Shown here piece by piece: positions 1 to 10,539 of a DNA stretch of 64,000 bases. A program made the translations under genes and the position numbers. Each line of letters starts with the position of its first letter. Positions within the stretch are counted from its first letter, which is position 1. This DNA comes from Phycomyces nitens (lineage: Eukaryota > Mucoromycota > Mucoromycetes > Mucorales > Phycomycetaceae): NCBI GenBank assembly GCA_022702545.1, contig JAHRBC010000002.1, forward strand, positions 1,178,001 to 1,242,000, written 5' to 3'. Under the pieces are notes generated by a model. That model was not told the DNA's origin. It saw nothing but the letters and a program-made list of their open reading frames with translations, and searched no databases.

Positions 1-1029
1 CTGGTGACATCATTTTCTCATATAATCCACTCGTCTCCTCTTCGCGGTGTCTTATTGCAACGAAAATATTTTGAAATCAATCACCAAGTCTGTCAAATGT
101 TAAATTCTGACTGGGAACGAATGCCAAATATCAAATATGCTTGTGCCCAAGTTCTTGCTGGAAGTATCTTGGTAAATGAAAAAGCTGGGCATGCTATTCT
201 TGTGAATACTCTTGAAGCTTATTGCCGCCTACGCTCAGTGGATATTCACCGTGAACTGTCCAATCAGGATGGATCTATCCCACCTCCAACGTCGTATTAC
301 GAGAATGTCTGGCCATGTGTGTTGACTACCAGTGATGGAGAAAAATTGACTATTGGGACGCAAACAATGAATGCTTTAATTACCTCGACTATCCGCCTAG
401 ATATCAGGGAAGAACCAAAAGTTGGACCAACCACATGCACAGCAGATTTCCGATCCAAAATAATCCGAATCTACATTGATCATGGAAGCTGGGAAAAAGC
501 TGTAAAGCTCTCGAAGGATACCACGACAAGACAATTGGAACAATTCAATTTGACCAGTCAGTTGCGACAGATTCGTTCACAATTTCACCAGCCTTCCTCT
601 TATTACTTGATTCGTGCGTCAAGCTTTTTGGCAACACCATTCTCTTGCCAACCACTCTCGGTTTTTACATATGAGAATCATGAAAATGGGAACAACAAAA
701 CCGATTCTTACGAAAAAGCATCCATGGTAGCCTCACGGTTATTCAAACTGACTGCACACCAAGTCTTATCTGCACCCAAACCGTCGTTATCAAAAACCCA
801 AGTGAATCAACTGGTTTCCCAATGTGCAACTGGAAAAGTTCGAGATAAACTTGTGAATATTGAATCATCTTTTACCGACACCGATGATATACTGATTTTG
901 CACAACCGCGAATTGAACAATAGCTTAACTCAACTTGCCTCACTTATGTCATCTGACATCGCAAAAGCCAACAAGTCATATGTCATACCCAATATTCAAA
1001 AGAGATTGCAAAAATTGCTGGAAGAATAA
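1..1029 (+). CDS. Uncharacterised protein, C-terminal part (5' end outside window)
   Basis: The frame is open from base 1 to the TAA at 1027-1029 with no ATG near the start, so this is the 3' end of a gene that begins upstream. About 342 residues are visible. They look globular and largely helical, without signal peptide or membrane segments. A stretch around residues 145-195 (motif SKIIRIYIDHGSWEKAV) and a lysine-rich end (QKRLQKLLEE) suggest an alpha-solenoid style protein. I do not recognise the family. No intron is needed in the visible part. The coding quality is good (long open frame, balanced composition), so I take it as a real last exon. Confidence 0.7.
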   Translation: MVTSFSHIIHSSPLRGVLLQRKYFEINHQVCQMLNSDWERMPNIKYACAQVLAGSILVNEKAGHAILVNTLEAYCRLRSVDIHRELSNQDGSIPPPTSYYENVWPCVLTTSDGEKLTIGTQTMNALITSTIRLDIREEPKVGPTTCTADFRSKIIRIYIDHGSWEKAVKLSKDTTTRQLEQFNLTSQLRQIRSQFHQPSSYYLIRASSFLATPFSCQPLSVFTYENHENGNNKTDSYEKASMVASRLFKLTAHQVLSAPKPSLSKTQVNQLVSQCATGKVRDKLVNIESSFTDTDDILILHNRELNNSLTQLASLMSSDIAKANKSYVIPNIQKRLQKLLEE

Positions 1030-1101
1030 AAGAAATATTTTTAGTGCTGAAATGAGATTTTTCTTTAATTCGACAACTTGGTGCTCATGTTGTTTTTGGG
1101 T

Positions 1102-1162
1102 GTGTCCAGACAGGCCGGCAATCTGGACATTTTTTTACTCTGCGTGTCCAGACAGGCCGGCA
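1102..1162 (+). repeat. Duplicated 19-bp motif with a small hairpin, 3' of the first gene
   Basis: The 19-mer GTGTCCAGACAGGCCGGCA occurs at 1102-1120 and again at 1144-1162. In the first copy TCCAGA and TCTGGA (1105-1127) can pair as a 6-bp stem around a GC-rich loop, in otherwise AT-rich DNA. It sits 70-130 bases past the stop codon of the first gene. Function unknown. Confidence 0.6.
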
Positions 1163-1668
1163 TTCTGTGAGGTAAATGGTTTGTTAGTATCTTTTCAGGG
1201 AAATAAGAATACTGTGAGAGTGTTATTTTATTGAAGAAAGAATATTATGATTGCTTATATACTATTATTCAAATTCCCTTGTAATTGAAGTCCCCATCGT
1301 TTAATGGTTGGTTATCACTGTGGCAGTGTGAAGTGTACGTGTGCCTGGTGTGCAACTGCTCCTGAGATGTTTACTTGCCAGGGTCATTAGCAAGTAGTAA
1401 CCGGAGATCGGTTGTGGAGTTTGTATTTCACTCAACTGTGGTGTGTATACCACACAAAGATCAACGACGAATCAGATTCAGTTTCGTCCACAACCTCCAG
1501 TATTACCCCCATTAGCAAGGTTATATTAAACATACACATAATCCTTAGTAACAATTTTTTTTCATTGACTGATTCTCAGTCAATTACAGCGAAACGGCGA
1601 TATTGACCACTTTAAAAAACAATTAATCATCAACTTATTCCCCAAGATCGTTTCGAACATTTGTAACC
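1163..1668. other. Intergenic; contains a tRNA-Glu-like 5' half at 1291-1320
   Basis: No gene found. Bases 1291-1320 (TCCCCATCGTTTAATGGTTG and the next ten) look like the acceptor 5' strand plus D-arm of a eukaryotic tRNA-Glu, including an A-box-like core. I cannot find the matching anticodon arm, T-arm (B box) or 3' acceptor strand, so it is not a functional tRNA. It could be a decayed tRNA or the head of a tRNA-derived SINE. Confidence 0.35.
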
Positions 1669-1920
1669 GTGCAAGAAATCTACGAGGACTTGGAGCGATC
1701 GATGCCTGCGTTAGGCCATTTACATTCAATCCATCAATTGAGTTTTATATTAAATAAATATAGCGGTGAGTTCGGAAAGAACATCAAGTCGCGCACCAAA
1801 GGGAATGCAGTTAATGGTCGATGGTTATTCGTTGGCAAGAATGGTACGTATGAAGTCAAAGCTCGATATAGTCACTTAATTGGGAAAGTCAAATTCATTG
1901 ACTATATCGAGGTTGAGTAA
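1669..1920 (+). other. Short open frame of unknown status
   Basis: An 84-codon frame that begins at GTG, not ATG, and ends at TAA. It is followed closely by the recombinase-like fragment at 1955-2628 but I could not find a splice join that links the two in frame. Contains GKNIKSRTKGNAVNGRWLF and no recognised domain. It may be a fragment of the same decayed gene. Confidence 0.25.
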
Positions 1921-1954
1921 ATCATATATAAGACACTGCTTTAAGACGAATAAT

Positions 1955-2628
1955 AAAAAAACAAAGACTTATGCGTCTGTTTAGACAAAATAGTCACTCC
2001 AGATCTTCAGTTCCAACACTGTGAAGCTGCGAAAGGCAACTGGGAGAATATTGGATATATTCGCAAATCTCCGTCAAATGAATCCAATGAAGACCGAGTA
2101 CGACTACTAAATAAAATGACCAAGATGCTCAAAAATATTACCATGTGCACCAGCGTGTATGCCTCCCCATGTTGTAGATCAACTTCACCACTAGTTCGAA
2201 GCGACTCTGATGGTTGCTCAACAATTAATATGCTTGACAATATAAACGGCAATATGCAAGGTAATGCGATTTATAGATATGCAACACGAACAGCGTCTTC
2301 AAGATATACAGAAGGGAAAGTTAAATACTGTATTAGATCTTTTAGAAGTTGCTGCAAAACCAGGAAGAATGATAAGACTTTGTGTCATCGATTTTGCAGG
2401 CCTCACAGACGATCCTGTCGACTTGATAAAATTTTTAAGGTTATAAAGAAAAATGTAAATTAGTTTTTATATATACTAACACGTTATTTTAGGGCATATA
2501 GACAAATTAAAGAAGTGGTCGTAGACAATAAAGGCAAACTGGAAATATTTTCAAGACACCAGATAATCCATGAAGATAAATTAAAGCGATTTAAATGTAG
2601 GAAAGGACCAGTGAAGAGATCAACGTAG
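1955..2628 (+). pseudogene. Serine-recombinase-like fragment, probably decayed
   Basis: The conceptual product contains NIGYIRKSPSNESNEDRV, followed by a long helix-rich stretch, the hydrophobic strand RLCVIDFAGLTDDPVDLIKF, and a basic end KFKCRKGPVKRST. The YIRKSPS segment resembles the catalytic-serine strand of IS607-type serine recombinases (Y-A-R-V-S-S), which is inference only. A good intron lies at 2440-2492 (GT...TACTAAC...AG) and joins FLR to AYRQIKEVVVD in frame. Upstream, a 16-base block at 2261-2276 breaks the frame; removing it restores the expected reading. No convincing start codon, so I regard it as a remnant. Confidence 0.4.
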
Positions 2629-2749
2629 TCAACAAACAATTCTCTACAAATATGAATTTCCTGGTTAAAAGTCCATGTATTTATCTTTACATACCATCAG
2701 ATTTTATTTTCCTTGCTCTCCTTAATTTTATAACAACTTCTAGCTCAAA

Positions 2750-3807
2750 TTCATCAAGTGCACAGAACACATCTCAAAGAAACTACAGACGGTATTCAAC
2801 TGATGAAGAATATATTATGGTTGGAATGAATCAAAGTGGAATGTCTATTTCCGAGATCTTGTAACGCAAAGATGTAGAAGAGAACAATTTGCTATATTAT
2901 AGAAAAGTATAGTAGAGCCGGATCTGTCGAAAACATACGTCATGTAGGAAGACCTAGACTTCTTAGTGCTAGAGACAAACGGTATATCAAAAAAAAGGAT
3001 ACAAAAGAATCCTAAAAAGACATTAAAAAAGTTACAGATAGCCGAGGAAATGATTGCTGCACATATTTCTGAAAGTACTGTTCGCCAAACTTTGTGCGAT
3101 TTGGGGTTTAGTAGCTGTGCCGTAGTTTCCAAGGCTTTCTTAACACACGTAAATATGACAGCACGAAAGAGATGAGCTCGAGCACGAATGAATTGGAGTG
3201 AAGAAAGGAAATCAGTGATTTGGAGTGATGAGTCCAAGTTTACTCTTTCCAAGACAAATGGGCATACCCGTGTATGGAGAACACCAGAGAAGAAGTATGC
3301 TATTGACTGTCTCCAGCAAAATGTGCGAGGAGATTTAGAATAAGTAATGCTATAGGAGTGTATTTGGGATAGAGGTGTTGGTCCCTTTGTTGTCTTAAAC
3401 GACAATATGAATGCAAAGACCTATGTAGAACTATTGTAGACAGCATTCAGGCCATTATTTGACAGCTTTCCACACAAGGACGAACTGCACTACTATTTCC
3501 AAGAAGATAATACCACACCTCATAAAGCGTCATTGTCAAAAAAAAGTGCAAAAAATATCTTGACATAGATGTTATTGAGTGGCCATCAAAGAGTCCAGAT
3601 CTCAATCTAATTAAGAATATCTGGAATCTTTTGGATGGCCGTGTGCGGTCAAGATCTTACCAATCTACAACACTAAATAATCTAGAAGATGCTCTGAAAG
3701 AGGAGCGGGAAGCTATCACTATAAGTGTATGCAAAAAGTACTGCCTTGACATGCACAAAAGACTAGTAGCTGTTAAAAAGTACAAAGATAGACCTATACT
3801 TTATTGA
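2750..3807 (+). pseudogene. Tc1/mariner-like transposase, degenerate
   Basis: Read across several frames it gives the Tc1 order: helix-turn-helix (TDEEYIMVGMNQSGMSISEI, about 2802-2860), the first catalytic block VIWSDESKF (about 3217), a second block FQEDNTTPHKA (about 3496) and a third block WPSKSPDLNLIKNIWNLL (about 3581). In the third block the glutamate expected in the usual N-P-I-E-x-x-W motif is lysine, so catalysis would be lost. There are frameshifts and several stops (for example TGA at about 3174 and TAG near 3436). I could not define terminal repeats with confidence. Confidence 0.75.
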
Positions 3808-5223
3808 ATAAACAACTAATTTTTATCAATTAAAGCACAATTCTTAAGCTATGTAGTCTCAAAGTTATAGAGGTATTCGGTGCATATATAATGAATACGA
3901 TAAAAAAACATAATGTGATTTCATAAATTCACATTTGATTTGTAGGGTTTTGTACTTTATTTCTTTTCCACCAGTATTTGTATACATGGATGCACCATCC
4001 ATTGTGACAACATAATTTTCGTAGATATTTTGGTGCTTGTTCTTCATGACCTGGATCAGCAAAGTTATTACTTTTATATGAATAACACACCTATTTATTT
4101 TTATGACTGAGAAAACGGTAGATATCTACCGTTTTGATAACATAACTACCGTTTTTTATCCAAATAAAAATTCTGCTGCTATACACTATAACAGAGGGTG
4201 ATTTAAATTTGCTGTGATATTTTTACTGCGCAGAAAAAATGAGAAAATTTCTAATTTTAGAAGGTTTTTTTTTTTAAAAAAAAGAACCAATGTGAAACCA
4301 CCTTTTTTTGGGTTGCTCATCTTGATAATAAAATGCAAAATTTGCTGAGCAACAGAATTCATTCATACGGCATTGTTAATAGGTTGTAAAATAAAAGTTC
4401 TGCAAGATTAGCATGTCTTGCTCTCATCTTCACTTGCCGTATACTTTCTACCAATGTCTAAAAAAAAATAACAAGCACTAATGCTGAAAACAGCCTTAAA
4501 ATGATGCGTTTCAAGGAATCCAGCCCTTTTTTGCCAGTTGAGAAAGCCAGTCCTTTAGTACTGATAACAACAATTGTTAATATTTAAAGAATGCCCAATA
4601 CTCTTTTCATCCGTCTGCAAAAGAGACCGGTACAAAGAAGCATAAGCACAGATCATCAGTAACGAGTTGATTCCATATGATCCACTTATAATACTTTGCG
4701 CAATATAAAGAGCCACAGTAAGAACTTCTTGGACTCAATATTTGCATCTCTTTATCTGGTGCGCACAAAAACTAATCTTAAGTATAGAAAACTATCTATA
4801 GTATTCTTAAAGGTATATTTTATTTGTAACTTTTTATTTTTATCATTCTAAATTACATATAACTAAAAATACAAGTGCCTTAAAGTAATATGCTCCATTT
4901 ATTACAGTTATCTGCCTTTTTTCTTCCTTTTGGAAACTCTCTTACATGTATTTCTCTGACAATATTCAAGACACAAACAACTCGCCATTTGTCATGTTTC
5001 CATTTGTATAGTGATGTGCCGGAATTCTAATTTAAGAAGGTTTTCATAACAAAAAAAAAGTCCCTTTTTTCGGCAATAGATTATAAAGCAAACATAAATC
5101 ACTCTCTAATGTATAATACTTGAGGCAACAGTTTTAGATAATTTGGTTTATTAAAAAGCAACGTGTATAAGGTTATGCTATTATATATTAACTAGTGGTA
5201 TATTGACTAAAGCTAGTGCTAAT
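3808..5223. other. AT-rich intergenic region with a perfect 24-bp palindrome
   Basis: No supported gene. Bases 4112-4135 form a perfect palindrome (AAAACGGTAGAT and its reverse complement), and a third half-copy (ACTACCGTTTT) follows at 4145-4155. At 4263-4290 a run of T passes directly into a run of A flanked by GG...CC. A 65-codon frame on the minus strand (4062-3865) lacks support. Confidence 0.5.
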
Positions 5224-6360
5224 CTAGATATTGGCACCTGATGTCTCAGGGCTATAGGTAGGATAATCAGTGTATCCAACGCTTGCTCCTCCGTAAAATG
5301 TAGAACGGTTATAAGGAGTCAAAGGCCAGTCGTTCTTGAGGCGTTCAGGAAGGTCAGGGTTTGCAATGAATGTTCGACCAAAAGCGACCAAAGTGTTGTC
5401 TGATTTTTCAGCAGTTTCGAATGCACGCTTAGGAGTACTTGTATATCCACCAGCTGTAATAAATGGTCCCTTCCATGCTTTTTGAAACGGTTCAACTGTA
5501 TCATTCTCCATAATTTCTGATCTGTCGATGCCGGGGATGTGATTAAGAATAAGATCATCGCGAGGCTCGACAAAGTGAAGATAGGCCAGCTTAGGGTGAT
5601 TTTCTTGTAGCTTGTCCACAATGTACCCCCATGTCTCATATGGTGTAGCATCCTCCACATCCTGGAATCCAGACCAAGGCGAGAAGCGAATTGCAGTACG
5701 CTCTTCTCCAATGGCTTCAGAGATACTTTGTACAACCTCTAGAGTAAAACGTGCACGGTTCTCAATAGATCCACCATAATGATCTGTTCGTAAGTTGGAC
5801 GAGCTATTGATAAACTGATCAAGTAGAAAGCCGTTTGCGCCGTGTATCTCGATACCATCGAATCCAGCACTGATAGCATTCTTGGCAGCCTGAACATAGT
5901 CCTTTGTAATCTGAGAAATCTCTTCGACTTCAAGGGCGCGGGGTACTTCAAAATCCTCTCCCAAAATATTCTTGCCAGTGATTGCAACGGCTGATGCAGA
6001 GACGGGAAGTTTATTTCCAGGTATCAAAGTAGAAGAGGTAGCACGGCCAACGTGCCACAGCTGAAGATAGATAACAGCGCCTTTACTATGGACGGCCTTG
6101 GTGATTTCTTTCCATGCTTCGATTTGTTTGTCGTTGTAGATACCGGGAGTAAGAGGATAAGGACCAACCTCCTCAGTAATAAATGTAGCTTCGGCAATGA
6201 GCAGACCACCTTCAGTAGCACGCTGTTGATAATACTCGGCCATCAAAGGTACAGGAACATGATCGGCAGTAGCACGCATACGTGTTAGAGGGGCAAGAAC
6301 GACACGATGCTTTAAAAGCGATGCGCCGAGTTGAATGGGTGTAAAGAGAGCAGTAGACAT
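5224..6360 (-). CDS. Old yellow enzyme family NADPH:ene-reductase
   Basis: Single-exon gene, 378 residues, FMN-dependent flavin oxidoreductase of the OYE/12-oxophytodienoate reductase family. These TIM-barrel enzymes reduce activated C=C bonds of enones and aldehydes with NADPH and are usually cytosolic. Visible motifs: APLTRMR (23-29), LWHVGR (101-106), the substrate-binding His173 and Asn176 in EIHGANGFLLDQF, and DHYGGSIENRARF (193-205). The position that is the proton-donor tyrosine in yeast OYE1 (HSANGY) is Phe178 here. I start at the ATG at 6358-6360, which gives the usual family N-terminus MSTALFTP; the in-frame ATG 25 codons upstream would add a poorly conserved leader. Length is normal (about 370-400). 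A Yap1-type site lies about 210 bases upstream. Confidence 0.93.
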   Translation of the reverse strand: MSTALFTPIQLGASLLKHRVVLAPLTRMRATADHVPVPLMAEYYQQRATEGGLLIAEATFITEEVGPYPLTPGIYNDKQIEAWKEITKAVHSKGAVIYLQLWHVGRATSSTLIPGNKLPVSASAVAITGKNILGEDFEVPRALEVEEISQITKDYVQAAKNAISAGFDGIEIHGANGFLLDQFINSSSNLRTDHYGGSIENRARFTLEVVQSISEAIGEERTAIRFSPWSGFQDVEDATPYETWGYIVDKLQENHPKLAYLHFVEPRDDLILNHIPGIDRSEIMENDTVEPFQKAWKGPFITAGGYTSTPKRAFETAEKSDNTLVAFGRTFIANPDLPERLKNDWPLTPYNRSTFYGGASVGYTDYPTYSPETSGANI

Positions 6361-6568
6361 TGTTTGAATTGAAGATAATGGATATTCAGGGATGGATATC
6401 TGGCTGTTTATATACAAAATCCTCTTTGGTGACACCCATAGATTATTGCCATTTGATATGTAAGCAAACCTAAATGTTTATTTCTTAGATTACAATGGTG
6501 ATACTTGACTTGGGTCGGCATTATTGGGATTTCTAAAATTATGACAAATTCCATAAAAGTTCCAAGAA

Positions 6569-6575
6569 TTACTAA
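6569..6575. promoter_or_regulatory. Possible Yap1-type oxidative stress element
   Basis: TTACTAA, the yeast Yap1 recognition sequence, lies about 210 bases upstream of the old yellow enzyme start. Yeast OYE genes are Yap1 targets, so the position makes sense, but a 7-mer can occur by chance. Confidence 0.25.
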
Positions 6576-6736
6576 TGCACCAAAAATAGTAGTTGACCCT
6601 TCTTTTATTTCTCCCTTATGACATACTCTCGTATGCTATATTAGGCGTAATACGCTTGTCCGACAGCAATGTACAAACCCGGGAACTTGGGCCTTGGTAG
6701 ATGTAACCTATTGGTTATTGTTTCCATGGTTTCTTT

Positions 6737-7670
6737 GTGCTCTATTCCTCGCCCGATCGCTCTCTATCGTATCATACAACGAATCTTTGCAAAACACTGA
6801 TAGTTCACCACGTCCTTTTCCGAGTACACCTTCCTAATTTTATCCTAGAATCGCGCCATTTGGATGTGCTTTTTCGAGATGACTCCCCCATTGCCTTGAC
6901 TTTAGATCTTTCCGATTTAGTGTCTCGTCAATCAGGAGCATGTCTCTCCATGCGATCTTATTGGCTAACCTGCTCTTACCAATATCCTCATCCTCGCCCT
7001 ATTTACCCTCCTCTTCGTCTACAACAGCTCCAATATTTGTTGTCTTTTGCGCTCACGAGCCGACCCCATAAAGTTTGGTTTCGTGGCCTTCATCACAGGC
7101 AATCATACCGTCTTTTCTCCCTTTTGTAATATTTTCCAACAGTCTAGCGAGTCACAGCCACACTTCATCTTTGAATGTCTGTGATGAGGGTAAAGCCCCA
7201 GTCATGTGATTAGGAGGAGACGATTTGTCTCATTACCAGTAGCCCGTGAAATACCCCACAAAGACAATCAATAAACAACAGTCTTCTTTCCATTATAATA
7301 TTGCGTATCAACTATACCATTTATTCATAAGAATTCTCACCCTACTTCATCTATTAAAACTAGCCGTTAACTGCGGTTTATAAGCTTATCGAGAGCATAA
7401 TCGATACATGTCCTCTGAAATCGGTTGTGTGGATCGGTATCTGGTTAAAGTTCTTTGTCTTACCCCGAAAGTTAGACTCAATTATCCCTACTGCCTCAGC
7501 CTTTGGTCAAGCTATACTTGCTATTTGGTGTTATCAAAAGGAATTGGACTTTCAATTTATTCCTTTCCAACCATATTCAGTCCTTATCACTGCCCGCAAA
7601 TCTTTTTCTCGCATATTCTCTGAGCTTTCCCTCAATTCCACAGACTCGTTTACAACATAAAAACACTATT
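6737..7670 (+). pseudogene. Non-LTR retrotransposon (LINE) 3' remnant
   Basis: Fragments in shifting frames match the C-terminal region of fungal LINE polyproteins. At 7072-7185 there is KVWFRGLHHRQSYRLF followed, after a frame change, by a zinc-knuckle-like stretch PFC...SSESQPHFIFEC. At 7440-7620 comes SAFGQAILAIWCYQKELDF with PFQPYSVLITARKSF, the tryptophan-rich tail usual after that knuckle. No reverse transcriptase core remains. Stops and frameshifts show it is dead. Confidence 0.5.
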
Positions 7671-9388
7671 TACACTTGCAAACGCAACCCACATAACATA
7701 CAAACAAATAGTGATATTTGTCTCTCTCCCATCCCACAGGGAATTTTCACAAATAAACCTGGGCCTCTAAAATAGTTCCATACAAACAAAAAAAAACTAA
7801 CCAGCTGGAAGAATTTCGTTTGAGATAAAGATTCTTAATCATATATAGTAAATTAAAGCTTTTTTGGGTTACGAGCTTGTATTACAAATAGCACCAAATG
7901 GGTCTTGGACTCATATTGATACAATGGTATTATATGCAAGTATAATAAACAATACACACCAAGCTATACAGTCTCATTGTTAAAAGAAATACAAAACTCA
8001 TAATGAAGAGATCAAACAGAAAAATATTCTCGCTTTGCGTTTTTATTCTACAAAAATAAACTTATTCGCAAGAGATCCTTGAGTCAGTAGTCTCTCTCTC
8101 TCTTTTTTTTTTTTGAATGAATGAACCTTTTTTGAGTTCCCAAAACTTGGGTCTTTATCAATATTTATAGCATATAGCCACCCCTTGTACTTGAGTTTTC
8201 CTCTACATCATATTTGCTTTTAATAAAAGTATTACTAACACTACTGTTTTTCTATGCAAAATCTCCATCATAAAAAAACGCCGACCTTGCAAACAGTTAC
8301 CATAAAATACACATTTTCTCATAACTAGTAAATTGGAAACGAGGATAAATAGTAGATAACACGCCGCAGAAATAGCTCATTCACCTTACTATAACAAGCG
8401 TTATGGACCAACATTATAAGTACATGTTATAATTGTATCCAAGGGTAGCTTTGTAAGCTTATCCTACATACAGAATCCAAAAATAATAATAATAATAATA
8501 TGAGCCATCATTAAAGCACTGTTTATCTAATTTAACTTGCAAGTCTGCAATTCTTTCAATGATATTTTCTTTCATATCAATGTCAGCGGCCAGGGTTAAA
8601 ATCTAGAGCTTTTGCTTGCTTTTGTAATGTGATATTCTAATCAATGCACGTCAAAATATCTGCAAAAGCCATATAATTCTCTTTTGTGAAGTCTAGGGAC
8701 ATGCCTTGGATTTTGGGTGCTCTCCACCAAACCTGGTCATTCATCAAAAAAAAAGTAGTATTAATGGTAATAAAAAGGGTGAATGGGAAATTAGACAGGT
8801 CTCCAAGTGTGTGTGTATTTAGTTCTCCAGACTAAACCCATACTGTTGTCGGATTAAATTGTTGGGACCGACAAGTGTTGAGTTGGTTTTGTAGTGCAAC
8901 GTTGATCAAACACAAATGATAAATAAGGGCTGCCAACGAATTCAAAAAGCAAAAATGTATACAATAAAAGGAATACGTTACTGTAATGATGCTCGAGTCT
9001 ATTCAACAGTAGAAAGATGTGGTAGAATATATATATAGAAAAGACAAATATACCAATAAGTATGCTTATAATTATTGCAAAGAGTGACAAGTCAGTGATA
9101 ATGAAATGGATGTACAAAACAATATACCAAGGCTTTGATCAATAAGAATAAGGATAGATAAAGATAAATAGTTTATTAGTTGCTTTATTTGAAGTCTTTC
9201 ACAGTTTTACAATCTATACTACTTTGCTATAAAATGTATTAAAGATAGTTTCTATGATGATGAAATACAATGTGCAAGGTACACACACAGAGAGAGACCT
9301 TAGAATGCTGGTACAGATAGGCATACAAAAGTATCGTTGACCAGAAAGGCATTATATATCATCATCCACCAGAAGGTGGGAGGACAGA
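7671..9388. other. Intergenic, microsatellites only
   Basis: No supported gene. Contains a CT-rich run ending in oligo-T (8090-8115), an AAT repeat (about 8478-8500) and an 87-codon hydrophobic frame on the minus strand (9117-8854) that I cannot support. Confidence 0.4.
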
Positions 9389-10538
9389 TTATGATATGTT
9401 TGTCTGAGGAGCTCGCTGTCTGCGGTAGTGCTGCTCAAACACAGCCGAAAAGGACCAGTTTCCCACTGTTACCACACCCTCAATTGGCATGCCACGGCCA
9501 AGAGCGAGATCCAAGGCAATGGACCGAAGTAAAGGAGTGGGGCGGACAGATGTTGAGAGGCGGACGAGATGAGAGAGCCAGCTGGAGGTGGTAGAGGTTT
9601 GGATAGGGCGGTCAGGGTGCTTGGAGTTGACAAAGAGAGTGGAAGGGGGTCTTGGAACAGACAGAGGGTAGTCACGCAAAGCGCAGAAGGCCAAGACGGG
9701 GCGCAAGGAAGGGAAGGATGGATGGGCATGGATGGCTAGAGACTTGACAATACGACGACCTCCCCGAGTCTCTTTGGGAATGGGGATGACCAGACACAGA
9801 ATTTGATCATAAGTGTATGACTGGGACAAATCAATTCTGGCGAGATCAGAGGGACGAAGGAAGGCAGTGAGAGCAAGAAGAAAGTCTGTTTTCTCTTGTA
9901 ACTTTCTGAGAGATGTGGGAGAGTGGCAAAGGTTTGAGAGAGAGAAATAAGAGGAGTATAACGGCGAAGAGAAGAGAAGAGATGGGCCAGGTCTCCAGTG
10001 TGTACGGAGGAGGGGTCGATGTGGAGGCGGACACGGCTGCAGAGGTAAGAAAGTTTATCAGGTCCTGAGAGGTGAACTCCATAAGTGAAATATCATGTTG
10101 GGCAGCCCATACAACAAACAAAGATTGCCCTCTCTTGTAAGCCCTATTAGTAGCTGAGTCCATCAATAACAGGGAAGCTAGCGCTGATGAAGCCTCCTCG
10201 GTGTAACCCCAGTCTTCAAAATGTTGCCAGAGACCTGCCACACGGACAGCCTTCACTTGGGGTTGGTCAATGGTCAAGGGGCGTGTGTCGACGGAATCAC
10301 TGGTTGACCACATGAGAGGAGAGGAGGGAAAAGAGTCATTGAGGACAGGAGAAGAAACCAAAGAGCTGATGGCCAATGGGTGACTACTATGGTGGCCTGA
10401 AGGTGTCCCAGACGCAACTTGCAAAGACAAGATAGAATGAGGTTTCACGGGGGATTCAGATACAGGCTCCTCAGACAAGTTCACAGAATAGACATGGCGT
10501 TTGTCGCGAGGGCTTGAGAGCCCGGGGGCCTTTTGCAT
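9389..10538 (-). pseudogene. Tyrosine recombinase of a DIRS-type element, frameshifted
   Basis: The N-terminal half (10,538-about 10,030) has a disordered leader and then a helical DNA-binding region (WQHFEDWGYTEEASSALASL ... TSQDLINFLTSA). After a frameshift near 10,030 the catalytic half follows: KLQEKTDFLLALTAFLRPSD with the first catalytic arginine (LRPSDLAR), KETRGGRRIVK, and a C-terminal block RSIALDLALGRGMPI...VGNWSFSAVFEQHY with the nucleophilic tyrosine at HYRR. The usual H-x-x-R motif is poorly kept (PLLRS). No reverse transcriptase is attached. It belongs to a different subfamily from the recombinase at 50,216-51,298. Confidence 0.65.
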
Positions 10539-10539
10539 G

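Noticed and set aside
8854..9117. Small hydrophobic protein on the minus strand
   Set aside because: Its composition is what AT-rich noncoding DNA gives; no start context, homology or intron evidence.
9337..9594. Plus-strand frame opposite the DIRS-type recombinase remnant
   Set aside because: Antisense shadow; the minus strand carries recombinase motifs.
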